DNA from: an uncultured Lachnospiraceae bacterium | Lineage (GTDB): Bacteria; Bacillota; Clostridia; Lachnospirales; Lachnospiraceae | DNA length: 64,000 nt | Assembly: GCA_937920345.1 (NCBI GenBank) | Contig: CALGVA010000018.1 | Location: forward strand, 23,974-87,973 | Direction: 5' to 3' | Shown: positions 18,604-26,565 of the stretch, one piece after another | Numbering within the stretch: position 1 is the first letter of the stretch | Layout of the letters: every line of letters starts with the position of its first letter | The notes under the pieces: generated by a model | What the model was told of the DNA's origin: nothing | The model's input: only the letters and a program-made list of their open reading frames with translations | Database searches by the model: none | Program-made: the position numbers and the translations under genes

Positions 18604-20238
18604 ATGCCTGTAACAGATTTATTGGAGAGAAATCACAAACTGTATGGTGATGAGGTCGCTTTAGTAGAACTCAACCCGTTGGTGGAAGATACGAGGAAGA
18701 CAACATGGAAAGAATATGATCTGGTACAGCAGACTTCCGCGATTCCGTATCGCCGGGAAATCACGTGGAGCATTTTTGACGAGAAGGCGAACCGGGTTGC
18801 CAATATGCTGCTTGGCCGCGGCATTCGCAAAGGTGACCGGGTGGCGATTCTGATGTTCAACTGTCTGGAATGGCTTCCGATTTATTTTGGTATTCTTAAG
18901 ACCGGTGCGATTGCGGTTCCGTTTAATTTTCGCTTCTCGTCGGAAGAGATTTCCTACTGTGCGAATCTGGCGGAAGTACATATCCTTTTCTTCGGACCGG
19001 AGTTTATCGGGCGTATCGAAGCGATTGAGGAAGAACTGAACAAAGGCAGACTGCTCATCTATGTGGGAGACGGCTGTCCGACCTTTGCAGAGAGCTATCC
19101 GGAGCTGGTGGCAGATTGTTCCAGCCAGCCGCCGCTTGTCAGGCTGGAGGACGAGGATGATGCCGCGATCTATTTTTCATCGGGAACGACCGGATTCCCA
19201 AAGGCAATTCTGCATAACCATGAGAGTTTGATGCAGGCGGCGCAGATGGAGCAGAAACATCATCTGACGAACAGAGACGATGTATTCCTGTGTATTCCGC
19301 CGCTCTATCATACAGGCGCCAAGTTCCACTGGATGGGCAGTCTGTGTGCGGGAAGCAAAGCAGTACTTCTGAAAGGAACAACGCCGGAGATCATACTGGA
19401 TGCTGTGTCTAAAGAGCACTGCACCATCGTGTGGCTGCTGGTGCCGTGGGCACAGGATATTCTGGCAGCGCTCGACCGGGGAGATGTGAAAGTGGAAGAC
19501 TATGAGCTTGGCCAGTGGCGGCTTATGCACATCGGCGCACAGCCGGTTCCGCCGTCTTTGATCAAGCACTGGAAAGAGTATTTCCCGAATCATATGTACG
19601 ACACCAATTACGGGTTATCCGAATCGACGGGTCCCGGCTGTGTGCATCTCGGAATCGAGAACATTCATAAAGTAGGCGCGATCGGTGTTCCGGGATATCG
19701 CTGGGAGTGTAAGATCGTGGATGAAAACGGCGAAGAAGTTGCACAGGGCGGCGTAGGGGAACTGTGCGTCAAGGGCCCAGGCGTCATGTCCTGCTATTAT
19801 AATGATCCGCAGGCTACCGCGGAAACGTTGAAAGACGGATGGTTATATACGGGCGATATGGCGAAGATGGATGAGGACGGATTCTATTTCCTCGTAGACC
19901 GGAAGAAGGATGTAATTGTCAGCGGCGGGGAGAATATCTATCCGGTTCAGATCGAGAATTTCCTGAGCGCTTATGATAAGATTATGGATGTGGCGGTGAT
20001 CGGTCTTCCGGATGCGCGTCTCGGAGAGATAACAGGTGCTATTATTTCGGTAAAAGAGGGAATGGAGTGCACTGAGGAGGAGATCGAGGAGTTCTGCAGG
20101 CAGCTTCCGAGGTATAAGCGTCCCAAGAAAATTATCTTTGCGGAAGTTCCCAGAAACGCTACCGGTAAGATAGAGAAACCGGCGCTTCGCAAGAAATACG
20201 GGGCGGAACATCTGGTGGAGATGCAGAATAACGGCTAG
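18604..20238 (+). CDS. AMP-dependent acyl-CoA synthetase
   Basis: 544 residues of the class I adenylate-forming superfamily, activating a carboxylic acid as acyl-AMP then acyl-CoA. The P-loop SSGTTGFPKA starts at residue 192, NYGLSESTGPG is the A5 motif, YTGDMAKMDEDGF the A7 motif, DRKKDVIVSGGENIYP the hinge and NATGKIEK near the C-terminus contains the catalytic lysine. It is unrelated in subfamily to the PaaK-type gene upstream. The 35-residue N-terminal lead before the usual start of the fold is a little long. Substrate unknown; fatty or aromatic acid. Confidence 0.88.
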   Translation: MPVTDLLERNHKLYGDEVALVELNPLVEDTRKTTWKEYDLVQQTSAIPYRREITWSIFDEKANRVANMLLGRGIRKGDRVAILMFNCLEWLPIYFGILKTGAIAVPFNFRFSSEEISYCANLAEVHILFFGPEFIGRIEAIEEELNKGRLLIYVGDGCPTFAESYPELVADCSSQPPLVRLEDEDDAAIYFSSGTTGFPKAILHNHESLMQAAQMEQKHHLTNRDDVFLCIPPLYHTGAKFHWMGSLCAGSKAVLLKGTTPEIILDAVSKEHCTIVWLLVPWAQDILAALDRGDVKVEDYELGQWRLMHIGAQPVPPSLIKHWKEYFPNHMYDTNYGLSESTGPGCVHLGIENIHKVGAIGVPGYRWECKIVDENGEEVAQGGVGELCVKGPGVMSCYYNDPQATAETLKDGWLYTGDMAKMDEDGFYFLVDRKKDVIVSGGENIYPVQIENFLSAYDKIMDVAVIGLPDARLGEITGAIISVKEGMECTEEEIEEFCRQLPRYKRPKKIIFAEVPRNATGKIEKPALRKKYGAEHLVEMQNNG

Positions 20239-20365
20239 GAAAAACGGAACCCGGCTCAATTTCGGAAGTTAATTCGCAGACGCAGTGAGTGTTGCGAATG
20301 ACGGTAAATTTTAGTAAAAAGCATCTGGATTTTTCACGTGTAATGTGCGAAAATAAAGCTAGCGG

Positions 20366-20395
20366 TTATGACAGACTCATAAGAGTCTGTTATGA
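20366..20395 (+). other. hairpin in the leader of the NifU-like gene
   Basis: ACAGACTC-ataa-GAGTCTGT is a perfect 8-bp stem with a 4-base loop, and flanking bases extend it to 13 bp with two G-T pairs. It lies 34 bases before the ATG of the NifU-like gene and has no U-tract, so it looks more like a 5' stabilising or regulatory structure than a terminator. A weaker stem (ATTCGCA/TGCGAAT, 20272-20299) sits upstream. Confidence 0.55.
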
Positions 20396-20428
20396 AATAA
20401 TTTATACATAATCGAAAGGAGTTATCAC

Positions 20429-21121
20429 ATGATTTATTCAAAAGAAGTTGAAGAAATGTGTACAGTGGCACAGGGCGTTCATCATGGCTGTGCGCCGATC
20501 CCGGAAGAAGCAAAGTGGGTTCAGGCGAAAGAAGTAAAGGATATTTCCGGTTTAACACACGGTGTAGGCTGGTGTGCTCCTCAGCAGGGTGCATGTAAGC
20601 TGACATTGAATGTAAAAGAGGGCATCATACAGGAGGCTCTTGTGGAGACGATCGGATGTTCCGGTATGACACATTCTGCCGCTATGGCGTCCGAGATTCT
20701 GCCGGGCTTAACGGTTATGGAGGCACTCAATACAGACCTTGTATGCGATGCCATTAACACAGCAATGAGAGAGCTGTTTTTACAGATCGTGTACGGTCGT
20801 ACACAGTCTGCATTCTCCGAGGACGGTCTTCCGGTAGGCGCAGGTCTGGAAGATTTAGGTAAAGGACTCAGAAGCCAGGTTGGTACAATGTACGGTACGC
20901 TTAAGAAAGGTCCTCGTTACCTTGAAATGGCTGAAGGTTATGTGACAGGGATTGCACTGGATGCCAATGATGAGATTATCGGTTACAAGTTTGTAAGTCT
21001 TGGTAAGATGACAGACTTCATCAAGAAGGGTGATGATCCGAACACTGCTTATGAGAAAGCGTGCGGACAGTATGGGCGTGTTGACGATGCTGTTAAGATC
21101 ATTGACCCCAGATGCGAATAA
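20429..21121 (+). CDS. NifU-like iron-sulfur cluster scaffold protein
   Basis: 230 residues. The region VGWCAPQQGACKLTLNV ... ETIGCSGMTHSA resembles the NifU/IscU N-terminal scaffold fold; cysteines C11, C21, C49, C56 and C77 are candidates for cluster ligands. It is longer than classical IscU (about 130 residues), with a C-terminal part (about 130-230) of unknown role. GAAAGGAG lies close before the ATG. It is paired with the GGGtGRT gene 98 bases downstream, an association known in anaerobic Firmicutes. Arginine codons are almost all AGA or CGT, as in abundant proteins. Confidence 0.8.
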   Translation: MIYSKEVEEMCTVAQGVHHGCAPIPEEAKWVQAKEVKDISGLTHGVGWCAPQQGACKLTLNVKEGIIQEALVETIGCSGMTHSAAMASEILPGLTVMEALNTDLVCDAINTAMRELFLQIVYGRTQSAFSEDGLPVGAGLEDLGKGLRSQVGTMYGTLKKGPRYLEMAEGYVTGIALDANDEIIGYKFVSLGKMTDFIKKGDDPNTAYEKACGQYGRVDDAVKIIDPRCE

Positions 21122-21123
21122 AT

Positions 21124-21173
21124 GAAGTAATTTGCTTCGCAAATAACTTCGCGAGATTTGCTTCGCAAACTCG
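21124..21173 (+). repeat. two consecutive hairpins with the same TTTGC-ttc-GCAAA core
   Basis: Hairpin 1 (21124-21150) pairs GAAGTAATTTGC with GCAAATAACTTC with one mismatch; hairpin 2 (21152-21173) pairs CGAGATTTGC with GCAAACTCG with one bulge. Both have the identical core and TTC loop. They lie directly after the NifU-like stop codon, with no U-tract. Likely intercistronic RNA structures that set processing or stability; function is inference. Confidence 0.65.
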
Positions 21174-21219
21174 AAGGTTGCCGAGTAATCTAACATATAA
21201 ACAGGAGGATTAAGATAAG

Positions 21220-22230
21220 ATGGCTTTATTTGAATCATATGAGAGAAGAATTGATAAGATCAATTCTGTATTAAACAGTTATGGTATTTCTTCTATCGAA
21301 GAAGCTGAGAAAATTACAAAAGATGCCGGCTTAGATGTATATGAGCAGGTTAAGAAAATCCAGCCGATCTGTTTCGAGAACGCTTGCTGGGCTTACACGG
21401 TCGGCGCTGCAATCGCAATCAAGAAAGACTGCAAGAAAGCGGCGGACGCTGCGGCAGCAATCGGTGAAGGACTTCAGGCATTCTGTATTCCAGGATCTGT
21501 TGCAGATACCCGTAAGGTAGGTCTTGGTCATGGTAATCTGGGCAAGATGTTATTGGAAGAGGAGACAGATTGTTTTGCATTCCTGGCAGGTCATGAATCT
21601 TTTGCAGCAGCAGAGGGCGCAATCGGTATTGCTGAGAAGGCTAACAAGGTTCGTCAGAAACCGCTTCGTGTTATTCTGAACGGTCTCGGTAAGGACGCGG
21701 CGAAAATCATTTCCAGAATTAACGGATTTACATTCGTTGAGACAGAGTATGATCCTTATACAAATGAAGTGAAAGAAGTTGACAGAATCGCTTATTCTGA
21801 CGGACTTCGTTCTAAAGTAAACTGCTACGGCGCTAACTCTGTTCCCGAAGGTGTTGCAATCATGTGGAAAGAGAATGTAGACGTTTCCATCACAGGTAAC
21901 TCTACAAACCCGACAAGATTCCAGCATCCGGTTGCAGGTACATATAAGAAAGAGAGAACAGAGGCAGGCAAGAAGTACTTCTCCGTTGCTTCCGGCGGCG
22001 GTACAGGACGTACCCTTCATCCGGATAATATGGCTGCGGGTCCTGCTTCCTACGGATTTACAGATACATTAGGACGTATGCACTCCGATGCACAGTTCGC
22101 AGGTTCTTCTTCCGTTCCGGCACACGTTGAGATGATGGGTCTGATCGGTATGGGTAACAACCCGATGGTCGGCGCTACCGTGGCTGTAGCCGTTAGCATC
22201 GAGGAAGCGGCGAAGGCTGGGAAGTTCTAA
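21220..22230 (+). CDS. GGGtGRT family protein (PF14057 type)
   Basis: 336 residues. The family-naming motif GGGTGRT is at residues 259-265, followed by the conserved C-terminal block with GFTDTLGRMHSDAQFAG and GLIGMGNNPMVGATVAVAVS. The family's biochemical function is undescribed to my knowledge; the constant partner is a NifU-like scaffold, as here, so a link to Fe-S metabolism is likely. No signal peptide or membrane segment is evident. Every arginine codon I checked is AGA or CGT, and Tyr/Asn codons lean to TAC/AAC, unlike neighbours rich in CGG and CGC, suggesting very high expression. AGGAGG precedes the ATG. Confidence 0.88.
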   Translation: MALFESYERRIDKINSVLNSYGISSIEEAEKITKDAGLDVYEQVKKIQPICFENACWAYTVGAAIAIKKDCKKAADAAAAIGEGLQAFCIPGSVADTRKVGLGHGNLGKMLLEEETDCFAFLAGHESFAAAEGAIGIAEKANKVRQKPLRVILNGLGKDAAKIISRINGFTFVETEYDPYTNEVKEVDRIAYSDGLRSKVNCYGANSVPEGVAIMWKENVDVSITGNSTNPTRFQHPVAGTYKKERTEAGKKYFSVASGGGTGRTLHPDNMAAGPASYGFTDTLGRMHSDAQFAGSSSVPAHVEMMGLIGMGNNPMVGATVAVAVSIEEAAKAGKF

Positions 22231-22278
22231 AGAAGTTGTCGCAAGTTCTAAGAAAATGCCATGAAATGGTTTAAAATG

Positions 22279-22321
22279 GGAGTCCTTCAAGTCGTGATTC
22301 GGTTTGATGGGCTCCTTTTTT
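22279..22321 (+). terminator. intrinsic terminator of the NifU-GGGtGRT unit
   Basis: GGAGTCC (22279-22285) pairs with GGGCTCC (22309-22315), one G-U pair, with extra pairing in the long loop, followed by six T (22316-22321). Confidence 0.75.
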
Positions 22322-22350
22322 ATGGTATAGGAAATGCGTCCATAATATCT

Positions 22351-22379
22351 TATACAATGAGAAGAAAATATGATATAAT
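22351..22379 (+). promoter_or_regulatory. extended -10 promoter for the HD-domain gene
   Basis: TGATATAAT (22371-22379) is a consensus extended -10; TATACA 17 bases upstream is a weak -35. It lies after the terminator of the preceding unit and 93 bases before the HD gene. Confidence 0.5.
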
Positions 22380-22471
22380 GTACGCGATGGCAACCGAAAA
22401 CTCCGGGAGCGTTCACTGTGGAGTTCTGATCGGACAAATAGACTGTCTGCCGGCAGAAAAGGAGATAAAAC

Positions 22472-23053
22472 ATGTACCCGACAAGACATAAAGCAGAAGA
22501 GATACTGGTAGAAGCAGTACAGTGTAACCCGGGACTATGGGAAGCACACAGCCGCGTGGCAGCGCGGTGCGCGAAGCAGATTGCTGAGGCATGTCAGGGA
22601 ATGAATGCGGAAAAGGCCTATGTCTTAGGTCTTCTGCATGATATCGGAAGAAAATTTGGAGTGAAACATCTGGGGCATGTATATGATGGTTGGAAGTACA
22701 TGCTTGCCTGCGGGTATGACGAAGCTGCAAAAATCTGCCTGACACATTCTTTTAATGACGGAAAACTGGAAGGGTATATCGGCAGGTTTGATATTACGGA
22801 GGAACAGACGGAAGAAATCAGACATGCACTTCAGGATACGAAACTTGACGATTATGATAAACTGATACAATTATGTGATTCTATAGCAGCTGCGGAGGGT
22901 GTGGTTGATATGGAAGTGCGTATGGAGGATGTCAAGAGGAGATACGGCTCTTATCCGCAGTCTAAATGGGATAAGAATGTAGAATTGAAAGAGTACTTTG
23001 ATCGTAAGGCAGGCCGGGATATCTATGAGATCGTGAGAAAAACTGAAAGTTAG
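22472..23053 (+). CDS. HD-domain phosphohydrolase-like protein
   Basis: 193 residues. AHSRVAARCA followed by GLLHDIGRKFG gives the H...HD metal motif of the HD superfamily, and an aspartate in QLCDSIAAAEG would complete the site. Such single-domain proteins hydrolyse nucleotides or phosphate esters; the substrate is unknown. AAGGAG precedes the ATG. The next gene starts 79 bases downstream. Confidence 0.85.
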   Translation: MYPTRHKAEEILVEAVQCNPGLWEAHSRVAARCAKQIAEACQGMNAEKAYVLGLLHDIGRKFGVKHLGHVYDGWKYMLACGYDEAAKICLTHSFNDGKLEGYIGRFDITEEQTEEIRHALQDTKLDDYDKLIQLCDSIAAAEGVVDMEVRMEDVKRRYGSYPQSKWDKNVELKEYFDRKAGRDIYEIVRKTES

Positions 23054-23132
23054 CAGAAATTACCGGACGCAAGGCAGACTGCGTTGAAGAATGTAGAGGC
23101 GGCGTCCTGCTGACAGCAAAGGAGAGAAGAGC

Positions 23133-24293
23133 ATGAAGGAAATACGGAAGCAGATGAAACGCCTGTTATTTATTGTAACGCTGATTCTGAGCGGGATTAT
23201 GCTACACCAGATTCCGGCAAAGGCGGCTGATCCGGATGAGATGACAGTGCATTATATGAATGTCGGGCAGGGCGATGCGACATTGATCACATGCGGCGGA
23301 CATGCCATGCTGATTGATACAGGTGATGATACCAGTGGAACTGCAATTCAGAATTATCTGCAGAAACAGAAGATCAAGAGTCTGGATTATCTGATTTTGA
23401 CGCATCCTGATGCGGATCATATCGGCGGGGCGCCGGTGATCATAACAAAGTTTGATATTCGTAAAGTTTTCATGTCCAATTACGAGAAAGATACGAAAAC
23501 ATATCAGAAACTGATACAGGCTTTAGATGACAAACGGCTGAAGTATGCGACGCCGGTTGTTGGTTCCGAATATGCACTCGGCACAGCAACGATCACAATA
23601 TTAGCGCCGAACGGTAAGTATGATGATCCTAATGAGGCTTCAATAGCATGTGTTATACAAAATGGGGATAACCGATTTCTGTTTACCGGTGATGCCGGGG
23701 AAGAAGCTGAAAAGGATATGTTGGATAACGGGGAGAAGATTGCGGCAGATGTTTATAAAGCAGGGCATCATGGCAGTAAATATTCCTCTTCGAAAGAATT
23801 TATGAAGGCTGTAAAACCATCCTATGCGGTGATAAGCTGCGGGGAAGGTAACGAGTACGGGCATCCTCACGCGGAAGTGTTAAATAGGCTCAGAGCCGAT
23901 GGGATTAAGGTATATAGAACCGATGAATCCGGCACGATCATTGCAACTTCCGATGGAAAGAAGATTTCCTTTAACGTACCGGCATCAGATACATGGAATG
24001 CCGGAGAGCCAACCAGGAGCAGTACATCTAAGACAACACAGTCCAACGGGAAAACAACAACAGCGAAGAAGACTGGGGACGCTGCACAGAAAGTCCAGGA
24101 GCCGCCAAAAGAGAGTACAGCGTCACAAACAGTAAGAATAACATATGTTCTTAATAAAAACACGAAGAAATTCCATAATCCGGATTGCAGCAGTGTGGAA
24201 ACCATTAAACCTAAAAACAGGGAGGATACCATGCAAACAAGAGAAGAGATTATCGGTGCGGGCTATGTACCGTGCAAGAAATGCAATCCATAA
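23133..24293 (+). CDS. secreted metallo-beta-lactamase-fold hydrolase, ComEC C-terminus-like, with Cys tail
   Basis: 386 residues. A signal peptide (about 1-31, cleavage after IPAKA) directs export. The MBL domain (about 36-275) has HYMNVGQGDA and LTHPDADHIGG, the metal motif HxDxDH, plus KAGHHGS, as in the C-terminal domain of ComEC/Rec2 and its stand-alone relatives. A Thr/Lys-rich linker (about 290-330) follows, then an Ada-type metal-binding-like tail: FHNPDC ... YVPCKKC. That tail recurs on secreted nucleases and MBL proteins in Firmicutes. Substrate not known; extracellular DNA or nucleotide phosphoester is a reasonable guess. Confidence 0.85.
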   Translation: MKEIRKQMKRLLFIVTLILSGIMLHQIPAKAADPDEMTVHYMNVGQGDATLITCGGHAMLIDTGDDTSGTAIQNYLQKQKIKSLDYLILTHPDADHIGGAPVIITKFDIRKVFMSNYEKDTKTYQKLIQALDDKRLKYATPVVGSEYALGTATITILAPNGKYDDPNEASIACVIQNGDNRFLFTGDAGEEAEKDMLDNGEKIAADVYKAGHHGSKYSSSKEFMKAVKPSYAVISCGEGNEYGHPHAEVLNRLRADGIKVYRTDESGTIIATSDGKKISFNVPASDTWNAGEPTRSSTSKTTQSNGKTTTAKKTGDAAQKVQEPPKESTASQTVRITYVLNKNTKKFHNPDCSSVETIKPKNREDTMQTREEIIGAGYVPCKKCNP

Positions 24294-24371
24294 CAGTTGG
24301 TTGGAAATTTTAAAGAAATGCGTGTCATTTTAAAATAATAACGATTGTAATGAATGAAAAGGAGGAAAAAT

Positions 24372-25238
24372 ATGCGGGAAACAGTAAATGTCAAAGTAAC
24401 GGTGCCACAATATACAGTGGCGGCAGGTGTTACTTTTGCGCAGGTGGATGCATGGTTCGGCCATACGGTAAGAGGATTGAAAGCGGATGTTATTTATCCG
24501 GAAGATCACGAGCAAAAATATCCCTGTATCGTATGGATATGCGGCGGTGCCTGGCTTACGATGGACAGGTCGGCGCATCTTGCCTATCTGTGTGAACTGG
24601 CGAGAAGCGGATTCGTAGTGGCGAGTGTTGAGTATCGTACAACGAATGAAGCCGTGTACCCGAAACAGCTGGAGGACATTAAAGCGGCAATACGTTATTT
24701 GCGCGCACACAGTGAGCGATATCATATTGATCCGGAACGATTCGGTGTGATGGGAGAGTCGGCGGGCGGTCATCTGACGGCCATGTCGGCGCTTGTCAAT
24801 GATCCGGTCTATGATGTGGGGGATTATCTCGACTATTCCAGTTCGGTGCAGGCGGCATGTCCATGGTATCCGCCGTCGGATGCGTCAGCATTTCCTTATG
24901 AGTCACCTGTACAGGCGGGACCGGCTCCGGAATCGCTTCTGCTGGGTAAAAATGTCTTGCTCTTCCAGGAGGAGGCGCTTGCCATTAGTCCGGTATCTCA
25001 TGTGACCAAAGACGCGCCGCCTTTTATGATCATCCATGGGACGGCAGATGCAACGGTGCCTTTTACACAGGGGCAGATGCTGCATGATAAGCTGGAGGAA
25101 GCGGGCTGTGATGTGAGAATGATTGCTATTGAAGGAGCAGATCATGCCGGCGTGCAGTTTTTCCAGAAGGAGATATGGGACCGCATTAGTGCGTTTTTCC
25201 ATGAGAAGCTGGGATATGCAGGAACCGATATACATTAA
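24372..25238 (+). CDS. alpha/beta hydrolase, esterase/lipase family (BD-FAE-like)
   Basis: 288 residues from the ATG at 24372, which follows AAAGGAGG by 6 bases. The oxyanion motif ICGGAW (HGG variant) is near residue 56, the nucleophile elbow GESAGG near 125, the aspartate in HGTADATVPF and the histidine in GADHAGV complete the triad. No signal peptide. Carbohydrate-esterase or small-ester hydrolase activity is expected from the family; substrate unknown. Confidence 0.88.
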   Translation: MRETVNVKVTVPQYTVAAGVTFAQVDAWFGHTVRGLKADVIYPEDHEQKYPCIVWICGGAWLTMDRSAHLAYLCELARSGFVVASVEYRTTNEAVYPKQLEDIKAAIRYLRAHSERYHIDPERFGVMGESAGGHLTAMSALVNDPVYDVGDYLDYSSSVQAACPWYPPSDASAFPYESPVQAGPAPESLLLGKNVLLFQEEALAISPVSHVTKDAPPFMIIHGTADATVPFTQGQMLHDKLEEAGCDVRMIAIEGADHAGVQFFQKEIWDRISAFFHEKLGYAGTDIH

Positions 25239-25245
25239 ACGGCGG

Positions 25246-25325
25246 ACCTGGATTGGATGGATACAGAGATGATATTATACAGCGGATCTGGATTGGATGG
25301 ATACAGACATGATATTATACAGCGG
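25246..25325 (+). repeat. 40-base tandem duplication over the YkgJ start
   Basis: Unit 1 is 25246-25285, unit 2 is 25286-25325; they differ at two positions only. Each contains the start-codon region of the next gene. Because 40 is not a multiple of three, the ATG of unit 1 (25257) opens a 23-codon frame that ends at TAA 25326-25328, out of frame with the real gene. Confidence 0.9.
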
Positions 25326-25932
25326 TAATGATATGGTGAAGTTAGGATGCGGCGAGTGTTCGGGATGCAGCTCCTGTTGTCGCGGAATGGGACAGTCAAT
25401 TGTACTTGATCCTTATGATATCTATCAGCTGCAAACGGCAACGGGAATGAATTTCGCGCAGCTTATGCAGGAGAGCGTGGAGCTGCATGTGGAAGACGGG
25501 CTGATACTGCCATCCTTAAAGATGCAGGACAGGACGGAAAGCTGTGGATTTCTGAGTGCAGAGGGAAGATGCGACATTCATACACACAGACCCGGGCTGT
25601 GCAGGCTTTTTCCGCTTGGCAGACATTATGATGAGAGCGGGTTACACTATTTTCTGCTGGAGGATGCCTGCCTGGTGCAGAACCGGACGAAGGTAAAGAT
25701 CAGGAAATGGCTTGGTATCAGTGCACTTCCTCAATATGAGAGATTTCTGATCGTATGGCATGATCTGCGAAAGCATATACAGGAAGAGATTGCGGAAAGA
25801 CAGTCGGACGCTTACACGCAGAAAATCAATGTCAGGATACTGGAGGTTTTTTATCAGACACCATATGACACGGCAGAAGATTTTTATGCACAATTTGAGA
25901 AGCGCCAAAAAGGGTTTCAGACAGATATATAG
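25297..25932 (+). CDS. YkgJ-type cysteine-cluster protein
   Basis: 211 residues. The N-terminal CGECSGCSSCCRGMG, then CGFL ... GRCDIHTHRPGLCRLFPLG, form the cysteine cluster of the YkgJ/CxxCxxCC family, proposed to bind zinc or an Fe-S cluster. The C-terminal half is helical. I start at ATG 25297; an in-frame ATG at 25333 would remove 12 residues. No good Shine-Dalgarno sequence is visible, probably because the region is a 40-base tandem duplication. It lies 58 bases after the esterase gene. Function unknown. Confidence 0.82.
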   Translation: MDTDMILYSGNDMVKLGCGECSGCSSCCRGMGQSIVLDPYDIYQLQTATGMNFAQLMQESVELHVEDGLILPSLKMQDRTESCGFLSAEGRCDIHTHRPGLCRLFPLGRHYDESGLHYFLLEDACLVQNRTKVKIRKWLGISALPQYERFLIVWHDLRKHIQEEIAERQSDAYTQKINVRILEVFYQTPYDTAEDFYAQFEKRQKGFQTDI

Positions 25933-26003
25933 ATTGATAAGCAGATATTTGACAGTATTTTGGGGAATACTGCCTGATGAGAAGAATAAGGGAGGTATGA
26001 ATT

Positions 26004-26492
26004 ATGAAGAAGTCAATCAATAAATTAATGGTATGCAGTATATGTCTTGTTACAGCATTACTATGTGCTGCCTGCGGCGGGAAAGACAAGAGTGATCAAC
26101 TGGAAGGGAGTCTTACGGATATCATGACAGGACTCTATGAGAAGGCTGATCTTTCAGAGGATTTCAGAGCCGGTATGGACAGCTTTGAGATGTTTGAACT
26201 GACAGAGGAACTGGATGTTTCTATTCTTGGAACGGATGAAATTACGTATACAGAAGGTGTGGCGTCGATACCGATGATTTCACCTAATGCATATCAGTGT
26301 GTGCTGCTTCGGGTGGAAGAGGACAGTGTAGATACTGTGAAACAGCAGCTTAAGGATAACGCCGATCTGAATAAATGGGTCTGTGTCAGTGCGGAGACGA
26401 TGCTGATTGAGAGCAGAGGCAATGTGATTTTTTTCATTATGGGCGATAATGATACGGCATATGCGATGAACGATGCGTTTTTAAAATATTAG
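26004..26492 (+). CDS. DUF4358-type lipoprotein
   Basis: 162 residues. A lipoprotein signal peptide ends at LLCAAC, with lipidated Cys24. The mature part (MIS-N-AYQCVLLRVEEDS ... VKQQL ... GNVIFFIMGDND) matches the DUF4358 pattern common in Clostridia. GGGAGG is 8 bases before the ATG. A 7-bp hairpin (25953-25972) precedes the gene without a U-tract. Function unknown; exposed on the outer face of the membrane. Confidence 0.8.
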   Translation: MKKSINKLMVCSICLVTALLCAACGGKDKSDQLEGSLTDIMTGLYEKADLSEDFRAGMDSFEMFELTEELDVSILGTDEITYTEGVASIPMISPNAYQCVLLRVEEDSVDTVKQQLKDNADLNKWVCVSAETMLIESRGNVIFFIMGDNDTAYAMNDAFLKY

Positions 26493-26565
26493 ATCCGGAC
26501 CGGTAAAGCAGTCAGATTGTCAGACTGCATAATTTCAGTGCGCGTAGAATGGATGATGGAACGAA

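Noticed and set aside
26508..26528. Terminator after the DUF4358 gene
   Set aside because: GCAGTC/GACTGC forms a 6-bp stem without a U-tract.
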